A DNA stretch of 64,000 nucleotides from Ephemerocybe angulata (GCA_013368325.1 JAACJK010000011.1:62001-126000), one strand, 5' to 3'. Shown: positions 23,478 to 35,690, counted from the stretch's first letter. Made by a program: numbers and translations. Notes: a model not told the origin generated them from the letters alone.

Positions 23478-24644
23478 TTACTTGCTAAAGCGATTGAACC
23501 ATTGAGCAATGCTCCTCCTACTCTCTTCCATTGCCCATACTACAGATGAATTAGCGAATGCCCTGGATGGTCATCGAAACGGAACTCACGGGCGTTCTCA
23601 TCAGCCGGATCTCCTCGAGTCGCAAATCCATGAACTGTCCCCGAGAATACTTGAAGATGGTATCGAGCTTTGTTCTTTGCGAGAATGTCTGCTGCACGGT
23701 TCCGCGATGTAGTTGGGAACGTCGCGTCGGTTTCTAGAAGAGTTCAGATCAACAACGCCCAGAGGCTATCATCATTGGGATACTCACCAGCGCATGAAAG
23801 TAAAAGGGGCTCTACATGGGGAGTAAGTAACAGAAGATAAAATAGTACGAAGATGAGACTCATACTCTTCAGTTGATTAAAGTGGTTTTCGGTTAAATCA
23901 GCTGGATGGGCAAACGCGGCTTGGGGTTCAATTTAGTGAGCTACTCTATTCACCGGGTGACACGGATCGGCATTACCTGCGACGAAGTCATCACTCGCAC
24001 CAGCCTGCATCGCGTATATCCCTCCGAAACAGTAACCTGCAGCACTATACTTCGCATCCGAGCCTAACACCAGCGAATTAGTATACACATAGACTTTCCA
24101 GACGTTACGATGGAGCGCACCGTACTGCTCTCTGACAGCGGCGATCCATTCGGGCAGCGCATCCGCCGCCTGCTGCCTGCTCTTCTGGAACCACGCAGCT
24201 TGATTCCACCCAACCTCGCCATCATGAGCCTGGATCGGGTCCCCAAAGAAGTAGTCAATTCCTAGGACGTAGAATCCTATCTCGGCATGTAAGTGTGAGA
24301 CAGAGACCGGTGAGGTATGACATTGCATGATAGACGCACGTACCCTGAGTAGCAAAGTAGTCTTGGAGAAGCTGATTGTTCGTGTGGAATGCACCATAGA
24401 CATCAGAGTAGAATAGTAAGACTTTCTTGGGCTGCCCTTCCCCGGGAGCAACGGTAGGAGATATAAAGTAGGTCGGGACATCTGCAATAGTGACGTTTGA
24501 CCCTATACCGCGTCCGACGAGCTTGGTCCCTTGAGTGCAGTGAGGACCAATGGGCCCAGCGAGGGTCGGCGAGTCGACCGACAGGCAAGGTACGGCGTAG
24601 AGTAAGACAGAGAGGAAGGCGAGAATGGTATTGACTACGACCAT
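23478..24644 (-). CDS. Secreted dienelactone hydrolase-family protein
   Basis: Seven minus-strand exons: 24344-24644, 24109-24276, 23977-24063, 23866-23919, 23788-23811, 23590-23733 and 23478-23539, joining exactly to 279 residues. A signal peptide (about residues 1-22, ILAFLSVLLYAVPCLS) suggests secretion. The alpha/beta-hydrolase core keeps all parts of the dienelactone hydrolase triad: nucleophile Cys in GYCFGG (about residue 168), Asp in SCAETDATFP and His in VHGFATRGD. Family members hydrolyse lactones or esters; the substrate here is unknown. The 45-nt intron at 24064-24108 is a multiple of three with no stop, so retention would insert 15 residues just before the nucleophile elbow. Confidence 0.85.
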
Positions 24645-25221
24645 ATTGAGAATGCGGAATAGTTACGGGAGGGAGGATGAATCTCTTGAAAAGGCTTATA
24701 TAGATGAGCTTAGTAGGCGTAGGAGCAGAAGTCCAGAAGCACAGAAATTACGCAGTTAGCTTCTCAACGAGGGGTGGGTATTCAAATTACTCAGGGATTC
24801 TCCTTCTCACTTGGCCAATTCGAAGGCGCGGCGATGCGATGACGGTCTCACGCGAAGTGTGAGGAGTATTAGAGGAACCCACTCGGATAATCCCAACTAT
24901 ACAGTCGCGATGATGAGCTCCAGGCATCTGGGGGCCAGAATTACCACTTGATTGTGCTAAATGAGTTCAGTTCCAATCCCAGCGCTTAAACTACAGGACC
25001 GCACCTGTTGGCTGCGTGATCTGTGTTCAGCGGATGTGATCCCGTTAGAAATGAGGAGTACGGCGGGTCATCACTCCAATACCCTTTCTTCAATCCTTAA
25101 AGTACTATACCAGTCCTGAGAATACAGTGAATCCTATAGATTAACATTCACAAGTAGTAACCATACGACTTATACAGCATGGATATATACGTAAGCAGCA
25201 ACTCACTGTTCCACAGCTGGT
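24645..25221. other. Intergenic between hydrolase and F-box gene
   Basis: Upstream region of the hydrolase gene, with a TATA-like CTTATATAGA about 50 bp before its ATG on the minus strand. No other gene is supported. Confidence 0.5.
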
Positions 25222-27668
25222 TTAGGACAACATATGTATCCTCGGTTCCGCCCACGACATATCAACCTTTCCCCCTAGATCTCCAACTCTTTCAATCGCG
25301 TCAACCAGCCTGTGATGGCTCCACTCCACTCGCTTCTCTGCACCCCGAGTGCCGTATAGCCCACCTACAAATGTGGCCCGTCTGTTTGCCTTCTCAGTAT
25401 CAGAAGCGTCCCACATCCACATCCTCATCCAGGAGAGCGCGTCCACGAAAAAGCCGTATTGCGCAGCATACTGGTGATCACCAAGGTAGCGACGATGGCA
25501 GCCGTTGAGTATCACTGAATAGCTCAACCAGGACGAGACGAGCGTCAGCGATTTCAAATGAGGTGGCTTGAAGTCAGAGACAATGCTGGGGTGTATATGG
25601 AAAGCTTTGATGGTAAGGTCTTCCAGCGAATCAGAGATCGAAACAAGTTTCAAAAGGTCGCGCATATTGCGCTTTGCGTTTCCTATGATGGTGGTGCTCG
25701 TGAGGTTCATGTATAGGTAGCGTGGGCGACATTCGCTGCGCTGTAGCATTTCCTCGATAGGGCGAGAGCAATCTGCAGAAGAGGAGTGGACCTTGAGGAT
25801 TTCCAGGTTGGGGACTTGTAACCTCCCGAGGATGTTTGTACTGGAAAGCAGGAGCTCCATGCTTGTAAGATGGCCGAGCGCAACGATGTTCGGCATAGGA
25901 TCATTAACCGTCTGCTCATTATCGCATAACGTGAGCTTCAAGGTCGTGAGGCGAGCGCATCCCGCAAGAATTCCAATAATGACGGTGTCTCTCTCGCGCG
26001 TATCGAGCCTGAGATGCGTGAGCCGAGCATAGGGGAGGGCGAAGGAGCAAAGTTGGTGTTTGATCGTAAGGTCGACCTCGCGGAGTGAAGTATATGTTCC
26101 AGGAGGAAGCTCACAGCGCTGCCAGTCAGAATCCCAGTCTTGGTCTCCCGCATAGTATGTACGGTCGCTCCAGTCAGGCTCTTCGATCCGAAGGGCTTGC
26201 AGGTTCTTCGCGAGTGCATTGCGTTGATCATCCATGCAACTAATTGTCTTCAGATCGTCCTCGTATGCAATCTTCTCTTCATTGGAGGCGCCAGCTGCGA
26301 GCGGTGGAATACGGGGCAAAGATGGATCTGCATCTGCAGAGAAGCAAGAGGCGACTAATTCCTGGTATCCCATGGTGTAACGCCTGTTGCGCCAGACACC
26401 TTCCCCCTCGAGTTCGCTTTCGAGCTTGGGGTCGAGGAGCTGCCTAATGAAGCCGATATTGCGTCCCCGGATAGAGAGACTAGTAACCTTCCGCTCCTTC
26501 AGGCTGTCGTGAATGAGATCCAAAACACCATCTCGCACCCAGTGTTCTGTGATATAGCCGGGGAGATGGTGGTCCACATGGTATGTCGGCTCCTGGAGAA
26601 TGAGGTTGACGTCTTGATATTTGCTACGCGCCATAGACGTCGCTGCGGCAGCCAGCTCCGCTTTATCTTCTGCTAGGGCTTTGAGTCGCTTGTTCTGATC
26701 TTCCGTGAGGTACTTCTCGCCCAACCATTCCTCTGGATCGAGACCTTTTGGGATCAGCAATTTTGAGGAAAAGTATTCGTTCTGTGCGGGGATACGAATT
26801 CCGTTGATGTAGATGTCTGTCCAGAGCATGCTGTCGCCATCGATAAACTCGCACCACCGCTTGCATACCGAGCGGAGGACTGTTCGTGCCTTGAGTATAA
26901 CGCGGGTAATGGGAGAAGCGATGTTGCATTCTTCGAGAGGGTCTGGATCTGTGTTCTGGTTCGCTTGAAGAACTAGTTCATTGAAGATCACCGCGAGGAT
27001 CTCCCCGGGAATGTCATTGATAGTGGTCGCCGGCTTCTATGTAAATGAATGACATTAGAGACTGAACTGATGGGCTGGCTGCTTTTGACGTACCTTCTCT
27101 TCCTCTGGAGGAGGCGAATGCTTCTCGTACGGCTTGGTGTAATCAAACTAATAGCCATGCCTCGTAAATATCGATCACCGCCAGTCCATACGTCATTTAC
27201 ACTTACCTTGAAAACACCTTCGTCCTCAGATTCCGGACCCCAGTCAAATTCCAGTAATGCACTCCTCTTAGCCTTAGCAGCAGCATTCGCTCTATCGTTA
27301 TCTTCTTTCACCTTGCGAGGTGCTTTCTTCGCTTTCTGTGTTTTCTTTCTCGTCACAGCTAAACCGAGCGAGATGTTAATCGCAAAAGCTTGCAATCGAA
27401 TCAAGGGGAACCAGCGTACATGGTTGCGCTTGTGCACGGGGGGGTCGAGGCCTCAAGGGCATCCCTCCTGGGAGCGTCGTCCCAGTCTAATGGTAAAGTT
27501 GTCAGTCGTGCTCAGTATTAGCTTTCGCCGGTAGCCACTCACCATCTTGGGAACGACCTCGACTTTACTTTCTGCCACCTCACGTTGCCTTGGTGCAGAC
27601 TCGCGCATGAGCTTTGCTCTCTTCCTTGTAACAGGACCGTCCGTTGTAACTTGCTTTCTCTTTCCCAT
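25222..27668 (-). CDS. F-box / leucine-rich-repeat-like protein (subfamily C)
   Basis: Five minus-strand exons: 27543-27668, 27420-27486, 27207-27358, 27094-27147 and 25222-27036, joining to 737 residues. The N-terminal 115 residues are basic and disordered (MGKRKQVTTDGPVTRKRAKL, then TRKKTQKAKKAPRKVK), a likely nuclear signal. The F-box follows: INDIPGEILAVIFNELVL, then the TVLRSVCKRWCEFI block. The rest is leucine-rich (SLREVDLTI, LTHLRLD, LTTLKLTL, LEILKVHS). It is distantly related to the other F-box proteins here and uses the same basic-tail-then-F-box plan. The likely role is SCF substrate adaptor, inferred from architecture. Confidence 0.82.
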
Positions 27669-28232
27669 GTCTGGACAGGGTGAGTTTACAACGATATACG
27701 TGAGCACACTGAACGGCGATGCTTACCTCGTCGAATAATTGTGGGGCGATCCGGACACTGGTGAGGGAAAAGGTTGAAAGGCAGGATTCGTTTGTTTGTT
27801 TGTTCAAATTCCCTGAGCCACTCGTTGCTCAACCCCGTGGGACACAGACAAAGAGACCACCACAGCCCAATTTGGAAGAGTCGCAGCCCGTAGTCTCGCG
27901 ACAACGACCCACTCCAGACATTCCTCCCGTAGAATTATCGCATTGAGGACAAGACATATAGGATTTGGTTCAAGTTATTCCAAGGCTAATTTTTTGTCGT
28001 ATAAGCGTGAACCGGACTGGCCGAGCAATTGGGAAATGGTGAGTCGGCGCTCCCACTCAAGTCAGCTGCATTCAAGTCAAATTCAAATTGATCGCGGCGG
28101 GATCAATACGACTTTGTACCGGGTGTACGCGCAGCAGAGAGCGACGGATGAACCGTGACACAGGGGAGGCACCCAACACGAACAACGAGACCAATAGAGA
28201 GCGACAAAGGTTGGATTACACACATCCAACTC
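27669..28232. other. Junction region left of the segmental duplication
   Basis: Contains the F-box gene promoter, then unrelated DNA. Near 28168-28200 a stretch (CCAACACGAACAACGAGACC) matches the spacer of the tandem array at about 35.7-37.5 kb. Homology to the intact transporter begins abruptly at about 28233. Confidence 0.6.
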
Positions 28233-29822
28233 TCCTCCCAGCAACCATCCTCCCACTCATCATCACGCTCCTCTGGGCCGAGTTCCAAGCCAAGAAACGC
28301 GGCTACATCACTCCGAGACCAGCATCCAACAAGTCATTTGCGTATAAGGTCCAGTCTTTTGCGTCGAAGCTTGACTTGGCGGGCCTGGCGCTTATTGGTA
28401 CGAGCGTTGCTTTGATCCTGTTGCCTTTGACTCTCGCGAAGAAAGCCGAGAATGGTTGGAAGAATCGTGAGTCGTTCACGTCGGCGGCGCCTTTGTCACG
28501 CTTTGAAGTCTCGCTAATGTTTTATCTGCGACAGCCTCGATGATCGCGATGGAGGTCATCGGGATCCTCCTCATCCCCGTGTATCTCATCTGGGAGTGGA
28601 AGTTCGCCAAACACCCCGTAGTAGCAAAACGATTCATAACGAACCGCACCGTCGTCCTTGCAGCCCTAATCGGAGGATTCGACTTCGTGAGTCCCACTAC
28701 ACCTTCTCACCCCTCACATACATAAAGCGAGCGCAATGTAATCAACCATTGTTACTGACGAACGAACATTGACGCCGCAGATCTCTTTCTACATCTCATT
28801 CACCTACCTCTTCTCCTTTGTCATCGTCGTCAAACCCTGGACCCTCGTCAACGCGACATATTTCGCACAGACGCAGACCGTCGCGCTCACTGTATTCGCC
28901 ATCACTGCTGGGTTCCTCCTCCGCTGGATGAGGAGGTACAAGGTGCGTTATCGTCTTCCTCGCGCATCATTCGGCACTTACATTTGCCCTCGTTTATAGT
29001 ACGTACTCATCGCAGGCCTCTCAATCCGCCTCCTCGGCGCTGGACTGATGATACACTCGCGTGGCGCGAACGCATCAGACGCCGAGATCGTATGGTCTCA
29101 ACTCCTCCAAGGTACGTCGACACTCCTCACACACGTTCCGTATTTGCTGACGACGTTGAATAGGTATTGGAGGCGGGTTCGCCGCCATAACAGCTCAAGT
29201 GGGCGCACAAGCCAGCGTGAAGCACAGTGACACAGCAATGGTCACCGCGGTCGTCCTACTCGTTACAGAAATTGGTGGAAGTATTGGAAGTGCCATCGGT
29301 ACGTCTACTTCCCCTGTATATTTACAATCCAGCTCATCATACATGTAGCCGGGTCGATCTGGACGTCGATGATGCCCGACAAGCTCGCCGAGCACCTCCC
29401 CTTCGTCGACGAAGCGACGCGCGCGAAGCTCTTTGGGTCTATTACCGCCGTCGCCGCTCAGCCTCGAGGAAGTCCCATTCGTGAAGGGGTCATCCTAGGT
29501 TCGTCATTCCACATTCCTCTCGGCAACTTCAATCATGACCTCTGACATCCCTATTTGAATAGCCTACGACGACGTGATGAAGTATATGTGCAACGCAGCG
29601 ACCGTCTTCGCCGTCCCGCCCCTCATCATCGCGCTCTTTATGCCCAACTGGTACCTTGGAGACGCGCAGAATGCGGTGGAGGGGGTGGATTTGGCGGGGA
29701 ATCGTGTTGAGGAGCCGGGTGTTGCGGTTGATAAGGTGGGAGAGGAGGGGAGGCGGAGGGTACCGGCGAGGACGGCGGATGAAGGTGATGGTGAGGTGAG
29801 GGGATTGGATGAGAAGAAGTGA
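28233..29822 (+). pseudogene. 5'-truncated siderophore transporter (C-terminal half)
   Basis: Seven exons, 28233-28466, 28535-28686, 28781-28942, 29000-29111, 29164-29298, 29349-29498 and 29563-29822, match exons 6-12 of the intact gene at 42428-44990, with every splice site and frame kept. The first five exons, which encode about the first six membrane helices, are absent. The break falls inside exon 6, at PATILPLIITLLWAEF. No new start codon is supported by a plausible N-terminus, so a working transporter is unlikely. Recent duplication would explain the intact frames. Confidence 0.85.
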
Positions 29823-29993
29823 TATTATGTGGTGCAATTATCGGTCTGTACTTGTTATAACCAACACGTTCGACCCAACCCTCTTATGTCTATGGATTTT
29901 TGCGATGCGTATATGCAGGTCACGATAGTTTATGGTAGCCGTCGATGTGGTATATCGCAAACCTAAACATCACGAATGGATATACGTGGTTCT

Positions 29994-30465
29994 CTACCAT
30001 GCTTGAGCGGGTCCCTACGGTAGTGGAAATGCAGGTCAGACATCGATTGCACCGATAAAATGGTAACGGCAGTGACGTTTAAGGGGACTCACAGTAGCTT
30101 CCTCGCACAGAGCTTCAATAGCAGCCAACGACGCCTCAACGTCACCCCCTTCGCATTTCTCTTTCACGCATGCTGTCATGGCCTCCCTAAATGCCGTATT
30201 GAGGCACAGACACTTGACGTCTGCGAGGTCGCAGCCCCACTCAGGTGTTCCAAGTCGCTGGACACATGCGTCGGTACAGGCTGAGTGAAAGAAACACGAT
30301 ATCAAACTTCATATTGAGTTGAAAGGGGCGCTGGAAGCGCAGAGGTGTGCATGGGAGCTTACCTGGTAGCTGCCTCCTCTGTGGCGGAAGGGTGTATCCA
30401 AGAGATAATGCGGGCGCTACGCATAGCAAAATGAGGGAAAGGGCTACGCTGGCAGGATGCATCAT
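29994..30465 (-). CDS. CFEM-domain secreted protein, copy 1
   Basis: Three minus-strand exons: 30363-30465, 30093-30280 and 29994-30014, giving 103 residues. A signal peptide (MMHPASVALSLILLCVAPAL) precedes a compact cysteine-rich domain with CFEM spacing: CTDAC, GCDLADVKCLC, then C, C and C. The Asp before the CLC pair is the residue that coordinates haem iron in characterised fungal CFEM proteins. There is no GPI-anchor tail; the last exon adds only GPAQAW. It is convergent with the truncated transporter and has an intact paralog at 45200-45661. A role in extracellular iron or haem capture is inferred. Confidence 0.82.
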
Positions 30466-30736
30466 GAGTAGGAGGGTGGTGGAGATGGTTGAAATGAAGA
30501 AGTGAGGGCTGGTTCTCAATCGTCTCAAGTACGTGTGAAGGTGGGGATATGATACGGATCATGTTGAGGAGTGCTGTATTGTACGGGGTTCTCTTGGTAA
30601 CGGCCCTCAGGAATGCCCGAGACGCCGAATCACCGTGACCGACGTACCCCGACTTACCAGTACACGGTCTCCGCTCTTCATGCCAGGGAATGAAGACAAC
30701 AATGTGTGCCCATGCACTTGTACCGCTGTTATGATA

Positions 30737-30745
30737 GCCGCCCTA
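30737..30745. other. Target-site duplication, left (GCCGCCCTA)
   Basis: The nine bases are repeated at 32471-32479. The right copy of the segmental duplication has one unbroken copy at 45926-45934. Confidence 0.85.
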
Positions 30746-32470
30746 TAGACCGGTGACCGATCGGTTGCGTGAAGCACGCGCTATGACGGCTTGCAGCCGG
30801 TCGATAGACCGACCGGTAGGCCTCGGATCGATTTGGCGTGAGTGGATATTCGATTTATTGGAATTATTGGCTCCTTCCTAATAGGGCAGGAGCCCAAGAG
30901 TCACGCGCACTGTAAATCACGCGCATGTCACGTCTAGCGCTGGCGCTGTTCGCGGCTTCGACCATTCCCCTCACCTTCCTCCTTACGCACCTCTACATTC
31001 GTTTTTAATACCTCTTTTATACTCCAATGGATACCGATTTACCTCTGGAACCCGACTTTGCCGGCCTCACCACTGAAGAAGCCCGGAAACTCAAGGACGA
31101 AGATGTTGGAAAAGCCTATGCCCAGCTCATCCCAACCGACGACCGTGCACTTCCTGCCAGCTTCTGGGACCCCTACAGCCCTCGCGAAAAAGTCATCGGT
31201 CAACGCTGCTGCCTCCTGCTATGGATTGTCTCGCAGTACACGGTCGTCCCGCATTCCTTTCAGCTTCAGGCAGCCATCGCGATGATTACCGGACGGGATG
31301 TGATAGTGGACGTTGGAACGGGCTACGGAAAGACTTTCTGCATGGTTATTCCGGCGCTATACTTTACGGGGCGTATTCTCTTGGTTGTCTCTCCACTCAA
31401 GCGTCTCCAGGTGCTCCAGGTCTTGCTGTTTGAGAAGTATGGTATCGGGTGCACGTCAATCAACGAGGATACACCGAACGACCATGCACTCTGGGCTGTA
31501 AGTTTGTTATCACTCTATCTAAGCCTGAAAACCGGTTTATTCTTGATGTAGAGGATCGAATCTGGCCATTTTCCTGTCCTCATCGTCCAACCTGAGCACC
31601 TGTCCTCCCTTTACAAAGGTCATCGTACTCGGCTCTCGAAGATCATGGACGAGAATCCCGGCTTTCTGAAGAAGATCTCGGGAATATGTATCGATGAGGC
31701 CCACTTCGTGTTCACTGCCGGACTTGATCTCTATGGTGTTCCTGCATTCCGACCTGCATTTGGGCGACTGGGGAGCGTTCGTGTTCGTCTCGGCAAGTCG
31801 AGGATTCCTGTTCAGGCGCTGTCCGGCACCTTTCCGCCGCATATCAAGGAGGCTATTATCTCGACCTTGGTTATGAACAAGAACACACTCCTCGAGGTCA
31901 CCCTATCCAGTAACCATCCTGCATCTGTCTACGCTACGCATACTATCGTCGGCTCTCGGTCCAACATGGACAACATGAACTTCATGGCCCGGAAAGGCTC
32001 AATGAGAGCTGATAGACTCGATAGGTACGAAGGAATTCGGCCCCTGGGTGGTCGCCTGCTTCCAAGCCACCTTGTACCGTGGGTGCCGTGGTGGGGGAGG
32101 GGTTGGGGCACTTGGTGGGCCTGCGCTGGCGAAACTTGCTGCATCCGGGACTCCTTTTATCTTGCCTGGAACAAAGGTGACACTCCCGTCCTTGTTTCTC
32201 GCTGGTGGCATGGTGAAGTGAAGATAAATTGGACAATAGCGACGATAATGGTGGGCGTTGTAAACAAAGCCTTGCGGCCTCAGGGGCGTATGTACGAATT
32301 AGGGAACATTTCCCGTGACATTTCTGCGCCCGTGACTTTTGCCTCCTGCCTTATATGGCAGGCATTTCCACTCCCGCCAAATAAATCCGAGGCCTACAGG
32401 TCGGTCTATCGACCGGCTGAAAGCCGTCATAGGCGTGGCTTGCTCACGTAACCGACCTGTCACAGGTCTA
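30746..32470 (+). mobile_element. 1.73-kb long-TIR element carrying a helicase fragment (Pack-MULE-like)
   Basis: Terminal inverted repeats of about 100 bp (30746-30845 and 32367-32470) start TAGACC and share long blocks such as CTATGACGGCTT, CAGCCGGTCGATAGACCGAC and TAGGCCTCGGAT. Flanks carry a 9-bp direct repeat, GCCGCCCTA, and the paralogous locus has the empty site. The interior holds a truncated helicase gene and no transposase. Long TIRs with 9-bp duplications are typical of Mutator-like elements, and gene capture in such elements defines Pack-MULEs. The superfamily call is inference; the insertion boundaries are directly visible. Confidence 0.85.
31027..32451 (+). pseudogene. RecQ/DEAD-like helicase, N-terminal fragment inside the TIR element
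   Basis: Exons 31027-31497 and 31552-32451 read as one frame of 456 residues. Residues 1-320 match the first RecA-like domain of Agaricomycete RecQ-type helicases: FQLQAAIAMITGRD, Walker A GTGYGKT (97-103), the DEAH box (205-208) and a motif-III-like ALSGTFPP. Homology stops near residue 320 (about 31980). The second helicase domain with its arginine finger is missing, and the rest translates non-homologous element DNA ending in the right TIR. It could not act as a helicase; a captured gene piece is the simplest reading. Confidence 0.78.
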
Positions 32471-32479
32471 GCCGCCCTA
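32471..32479. other. Target-site duplication, right (GCCGCCCTA)
   Basis: Exact repeat of 30737-30745, adjoining the right TIR. Confidence 0.85.
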
Positions 32480-32668
32480 CGGTCTACCGAAGAATTTCAT
32501 AGAGCGGTCACGAGATTTCGCTCAGCCCGATTGGGATATATGCCACTGTTTTCTCAATGTTTGGCAGTACCTTGGAACAAAGCGATGTTGAAAGTCCAAA
32601 TAAACACACACCTTGATCTCTAACCACAACCATCGCCACTGTTCTTTGAACTCGATCCACAATCCACC

Positions 32669-35080
32669 ATGACAAAGAGGAAGGCACAGTCGCAGAAGAA
32701 GTCTGCACCAAGGAAGAAGGTTAAGCAGGATGGGAGCGCGACCACGAGTCACACGGTGCGTACGACCTCTTCGATTGAGCCACTGCCGCGATACTGAACC
32801 CACTGATACCAGGGGTCCAGGAGGATACCCAGCAACAAAGTGCGCAAGGCTCAGCCATCGCAGCACATGTGCCGACCGCGACACCATCTACCGCGCAACA
32901 AGAGGGCGAAGTCGCTCCCGTGCCGACTCCAGTTAGCGAGGAAGCTGCCCAAGGCTCGAGCATCGCGCCACCCCTCGTGGCCGAGGCGATATCCACCGTA
33001 CATCAAGAAGGCGAGGAAACCGTGGAAGCATCTACCAGCGACCCAGTTGCTCCAGCTACAGCTGAGAATGTTGAGAAGAAGGTGAGTCGAAGTGCATGTA
33101 CGTGCACTATCGTTTACTAACAGGTACTTCGCACTGTCCAGACCATTCTCGATCCCGATACCCTCATGCGGATATTCTACGAGGTCATCCTCCGCGCTCC
33201 TTCCAAGCTCATCCCAGGGAATTTTGGCACACCATGGCACTTCACGGGGTACAAGCAGTCCGTCATCAACTGTTCGGCGCATGCTACTCTTCGCAGCGTG
33301 TGTAAGCAGTGGGCGGACCTCATAGCGAATGAAATCAACCTATGGAGGGACATCCACATTGACGGGAAACGTATACCCTCCCCTCCCAAGTGGTGGAATA
33401 ATGGCCGTAATCCCAAGAACTATGTTGAACTACCTGAAGGCGAAGAGAGTTCTCTCACAGTCGTGGACATTGTCGGCGAGATGCCAAGAGCAGCTCTATC
33501 AGTCGAAAGAAGCCAGGAGTCGCCCATCAATCTTGTGCTGGTGGACCCAACGTACGACCCTGAGCCGGATCTCTTTGAGTTGGGGCGAGCATACTTGCCC
33601 CGGCCTGGGTTGCTCGAGTTTCTCCAGGGTGTCATGGATAAGCCGATGGTTGCCAGCCTATCTATCAGCACTGAGGACGTACATTTCGTGAAGGACCTGT
33701 TCGATCCCGGGGTGTACGACCTTTACGAACGAAGTATGCGTGACGATGAAGGTGAAGTGGTGGAGCTTACCGACACCAAGAAGATATCACTCGCCTGCGA
33801 TGGCGAAGAGACCGATCATTTTGACCTCTCAAAACTTCCACCCTCCTCCACCGACACCTTTAATGGGGTCAGAACTCGAACGCAGCGTCGAATCGAAGAA
33901 ACCAACGAGATCGAACATGCAAGGCTCAGGAAGAAGTTCCAAGTATGGCCAAAGCTGCATACACTCCGGATCTGCACTAGGGACGAAGACATGATGGATG
34001 ATCATGAGCGATGCGCCTTCCCAGCGGAGCGCGCTCCGGCCCTCCGACACCTTGAGCTCGACCTCCACAACAAACACCCACTCTGGCTCTGGACTTTCCC
34101 ATACCCACAGCTTACCCACCTCACGCTTGCAACCGAAGAACCGACTGTCATTCTACTCGGCGTCATTGCTCGCTGCATCTCACTCGAGAGCCTCACCATC
34201 ACTTTGCGGCATTATGATCCTCAAGAAGGGCCTACCCTCACAGTCGAGCAGATCGTACTTTCCCTCCTTAGACTGAAGAAACTATCCGTTCACATTGACG
34301 TGGATAGCACCTGGGATCCCAAAGTCGGACGGGCCTTCCTCGACCACATCCGCACACCTCGCCTCCAGTCGCTCGAGGTCATCACCCGCAATGTAGATAG
34401 AGCAAATCCCATCATCCATCTCCTCAGGCGATCACAGTGCCAGCTCCGCGAACTTCGCCTCGACTTCTCTGCCTCCGACTTGGATCCATGCACAGGGTTG
34501 CGGACCCATTTCCCACCCGAGGATAGGTTCAACCTCCCCGAGCTTCTTCATTTTGTTTCTCCCACGGTGGAGAAACTCGCTATTCAATCCGGAAAGATGG
34601 ACGGCTCGTGGCTTGAACAGTTCTTGGCGCCACATCTCCAGAAGATCACAGTCCTCTGTTTTGGAATCGAGAAGGAGACCTACAAGGGCAAGGAAATAGA
34701 CGATGTCCATGGCGCGGCCCACGATCTTGCTCTCTATGTTTTGCGGTGGGGCGGAGAAGCGGATGAAGGGCGCAACAGAAGAGGATAAATCGAAACTACG
34801 GATCGAATATCTGGCTGGACGACGGGCCTCCGGTGGGGTACGCCTTGGCGACGGTGCCGATGCTTTTTATGGAAAGAGTATTTATGGCAGGTCTGAGAGT
34901 GCTCCGGGTCCTGATAGTGTCGGGTTAATGCTCTCCAGGATTCGTGCTCTGGGTGGAAATATCGACGTGTGGTGGACGACGATCAAGAGGTACAGTAGGG
35001 AGCAGATGATGGACTGGATCAAGCAGAATGAAAAAGATGAGCCACGACCGAGGCATGACTATATGATGAGGAGATGGTAG
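32669..35080 (+). pseudogene. F-box / LRR-like gene, subfamily B copy 1, frameshifted
   Basis: Exons 32669-32755, 32821-33081 and 33142 onward, matching the intact copy at 46159-48557. The coding parts are a basic start (MTKRKAQSQKKSAPRKKVKQ), an Ala/Thr/Glu-rich linker, and the F-box-like ILDPDTLMRIFYEVIL followed by TLRSVCKQWADLI. One extra G in a run at 34748-34751 (four G against three in the sister gene) shifts the frame, giving a stop at 34786-34788. The remaining 98 residues, to 35080, stay open in the new frame. Exon 2 also uses an acceptor 8 nt downstream of the ancestral one, because of a small insertion. The truncated protein would still keep the F-box and most repeats. Confidence 0.82.
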
Positions 35081-35220
35081 GACCTGCAATAGCTTGATGC
35101 ACCATTCGATTTGTATTTGATGTAGCATAATCGTGTTGTAGCCGGAGGAGTAATCTAGAGCACCACATCATTCGACCAAATCTACTCGCCTCATTCCGAT
35201 TAAAAGAGGCCCCTCGTTGC

Positions 35221-35690
35221 TGGAACGTAAACTCCTGATTTGTCCGGCGGTCCAACGACGTGGATTGGACTATGAACATATTATACACATATAATTTTAT
35301 ATCCTGCACACTGGTAAGCCCACAGTCCATCACGTTTTGGGAATAACGAACACATAGTACAGAAAGCCCCCAATTACCTTCCCTCTTTCCGAAAGCTTCC
35401 TCATCCGTCGTTCTCAAGCCAAGAAGCATCTCCAAACCTACACTCGAAAGCCGAGAACACCGGGCGCGCATGGCGAAGTACTCCCTCACACAGAAGGGAG
35501 GATACCCCAAAACGCGTGACGCGACCCCTGCTCAAAACACACAGTCACATAGTCTGCGGTATCAGCATACTGGGCGTCACAAGCAGTTCCTCGTGATGGT
35601 AGCCAGGTACACCCAACTCATCGAGCGACGGATCCGTACCGTAGTCCAAGGCAGTCGCAGAACAAAGTTGACCGTCATACCCAACACGAA
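35221..35690. other. Spacer between duplication and tandem array
   Basis: No gene supported. Sequence related to the tandem-array spacer begins near 35660. Confidence 0.5.

Larger units (their letters stand above)
28233..35220 (+). repeat. Segmental duplication, left copy
   Basis: Collinear with 43401-48697: transporter 3' half, CFEM gene and F-box gene in the same order and orientation. It is interrupted only by the 1.7-kb TIR element at 30746-32470 and small indels. Homology ends near the shared 3' flank GATTAAAAGAG just after the F-box gene. Confidence 0.88.

Noticed and set aside
30746..32470. A functional helicase gene
   Set aside because: Homology stops after the first RecA-like domain and the frame ends in the element's right TIR.
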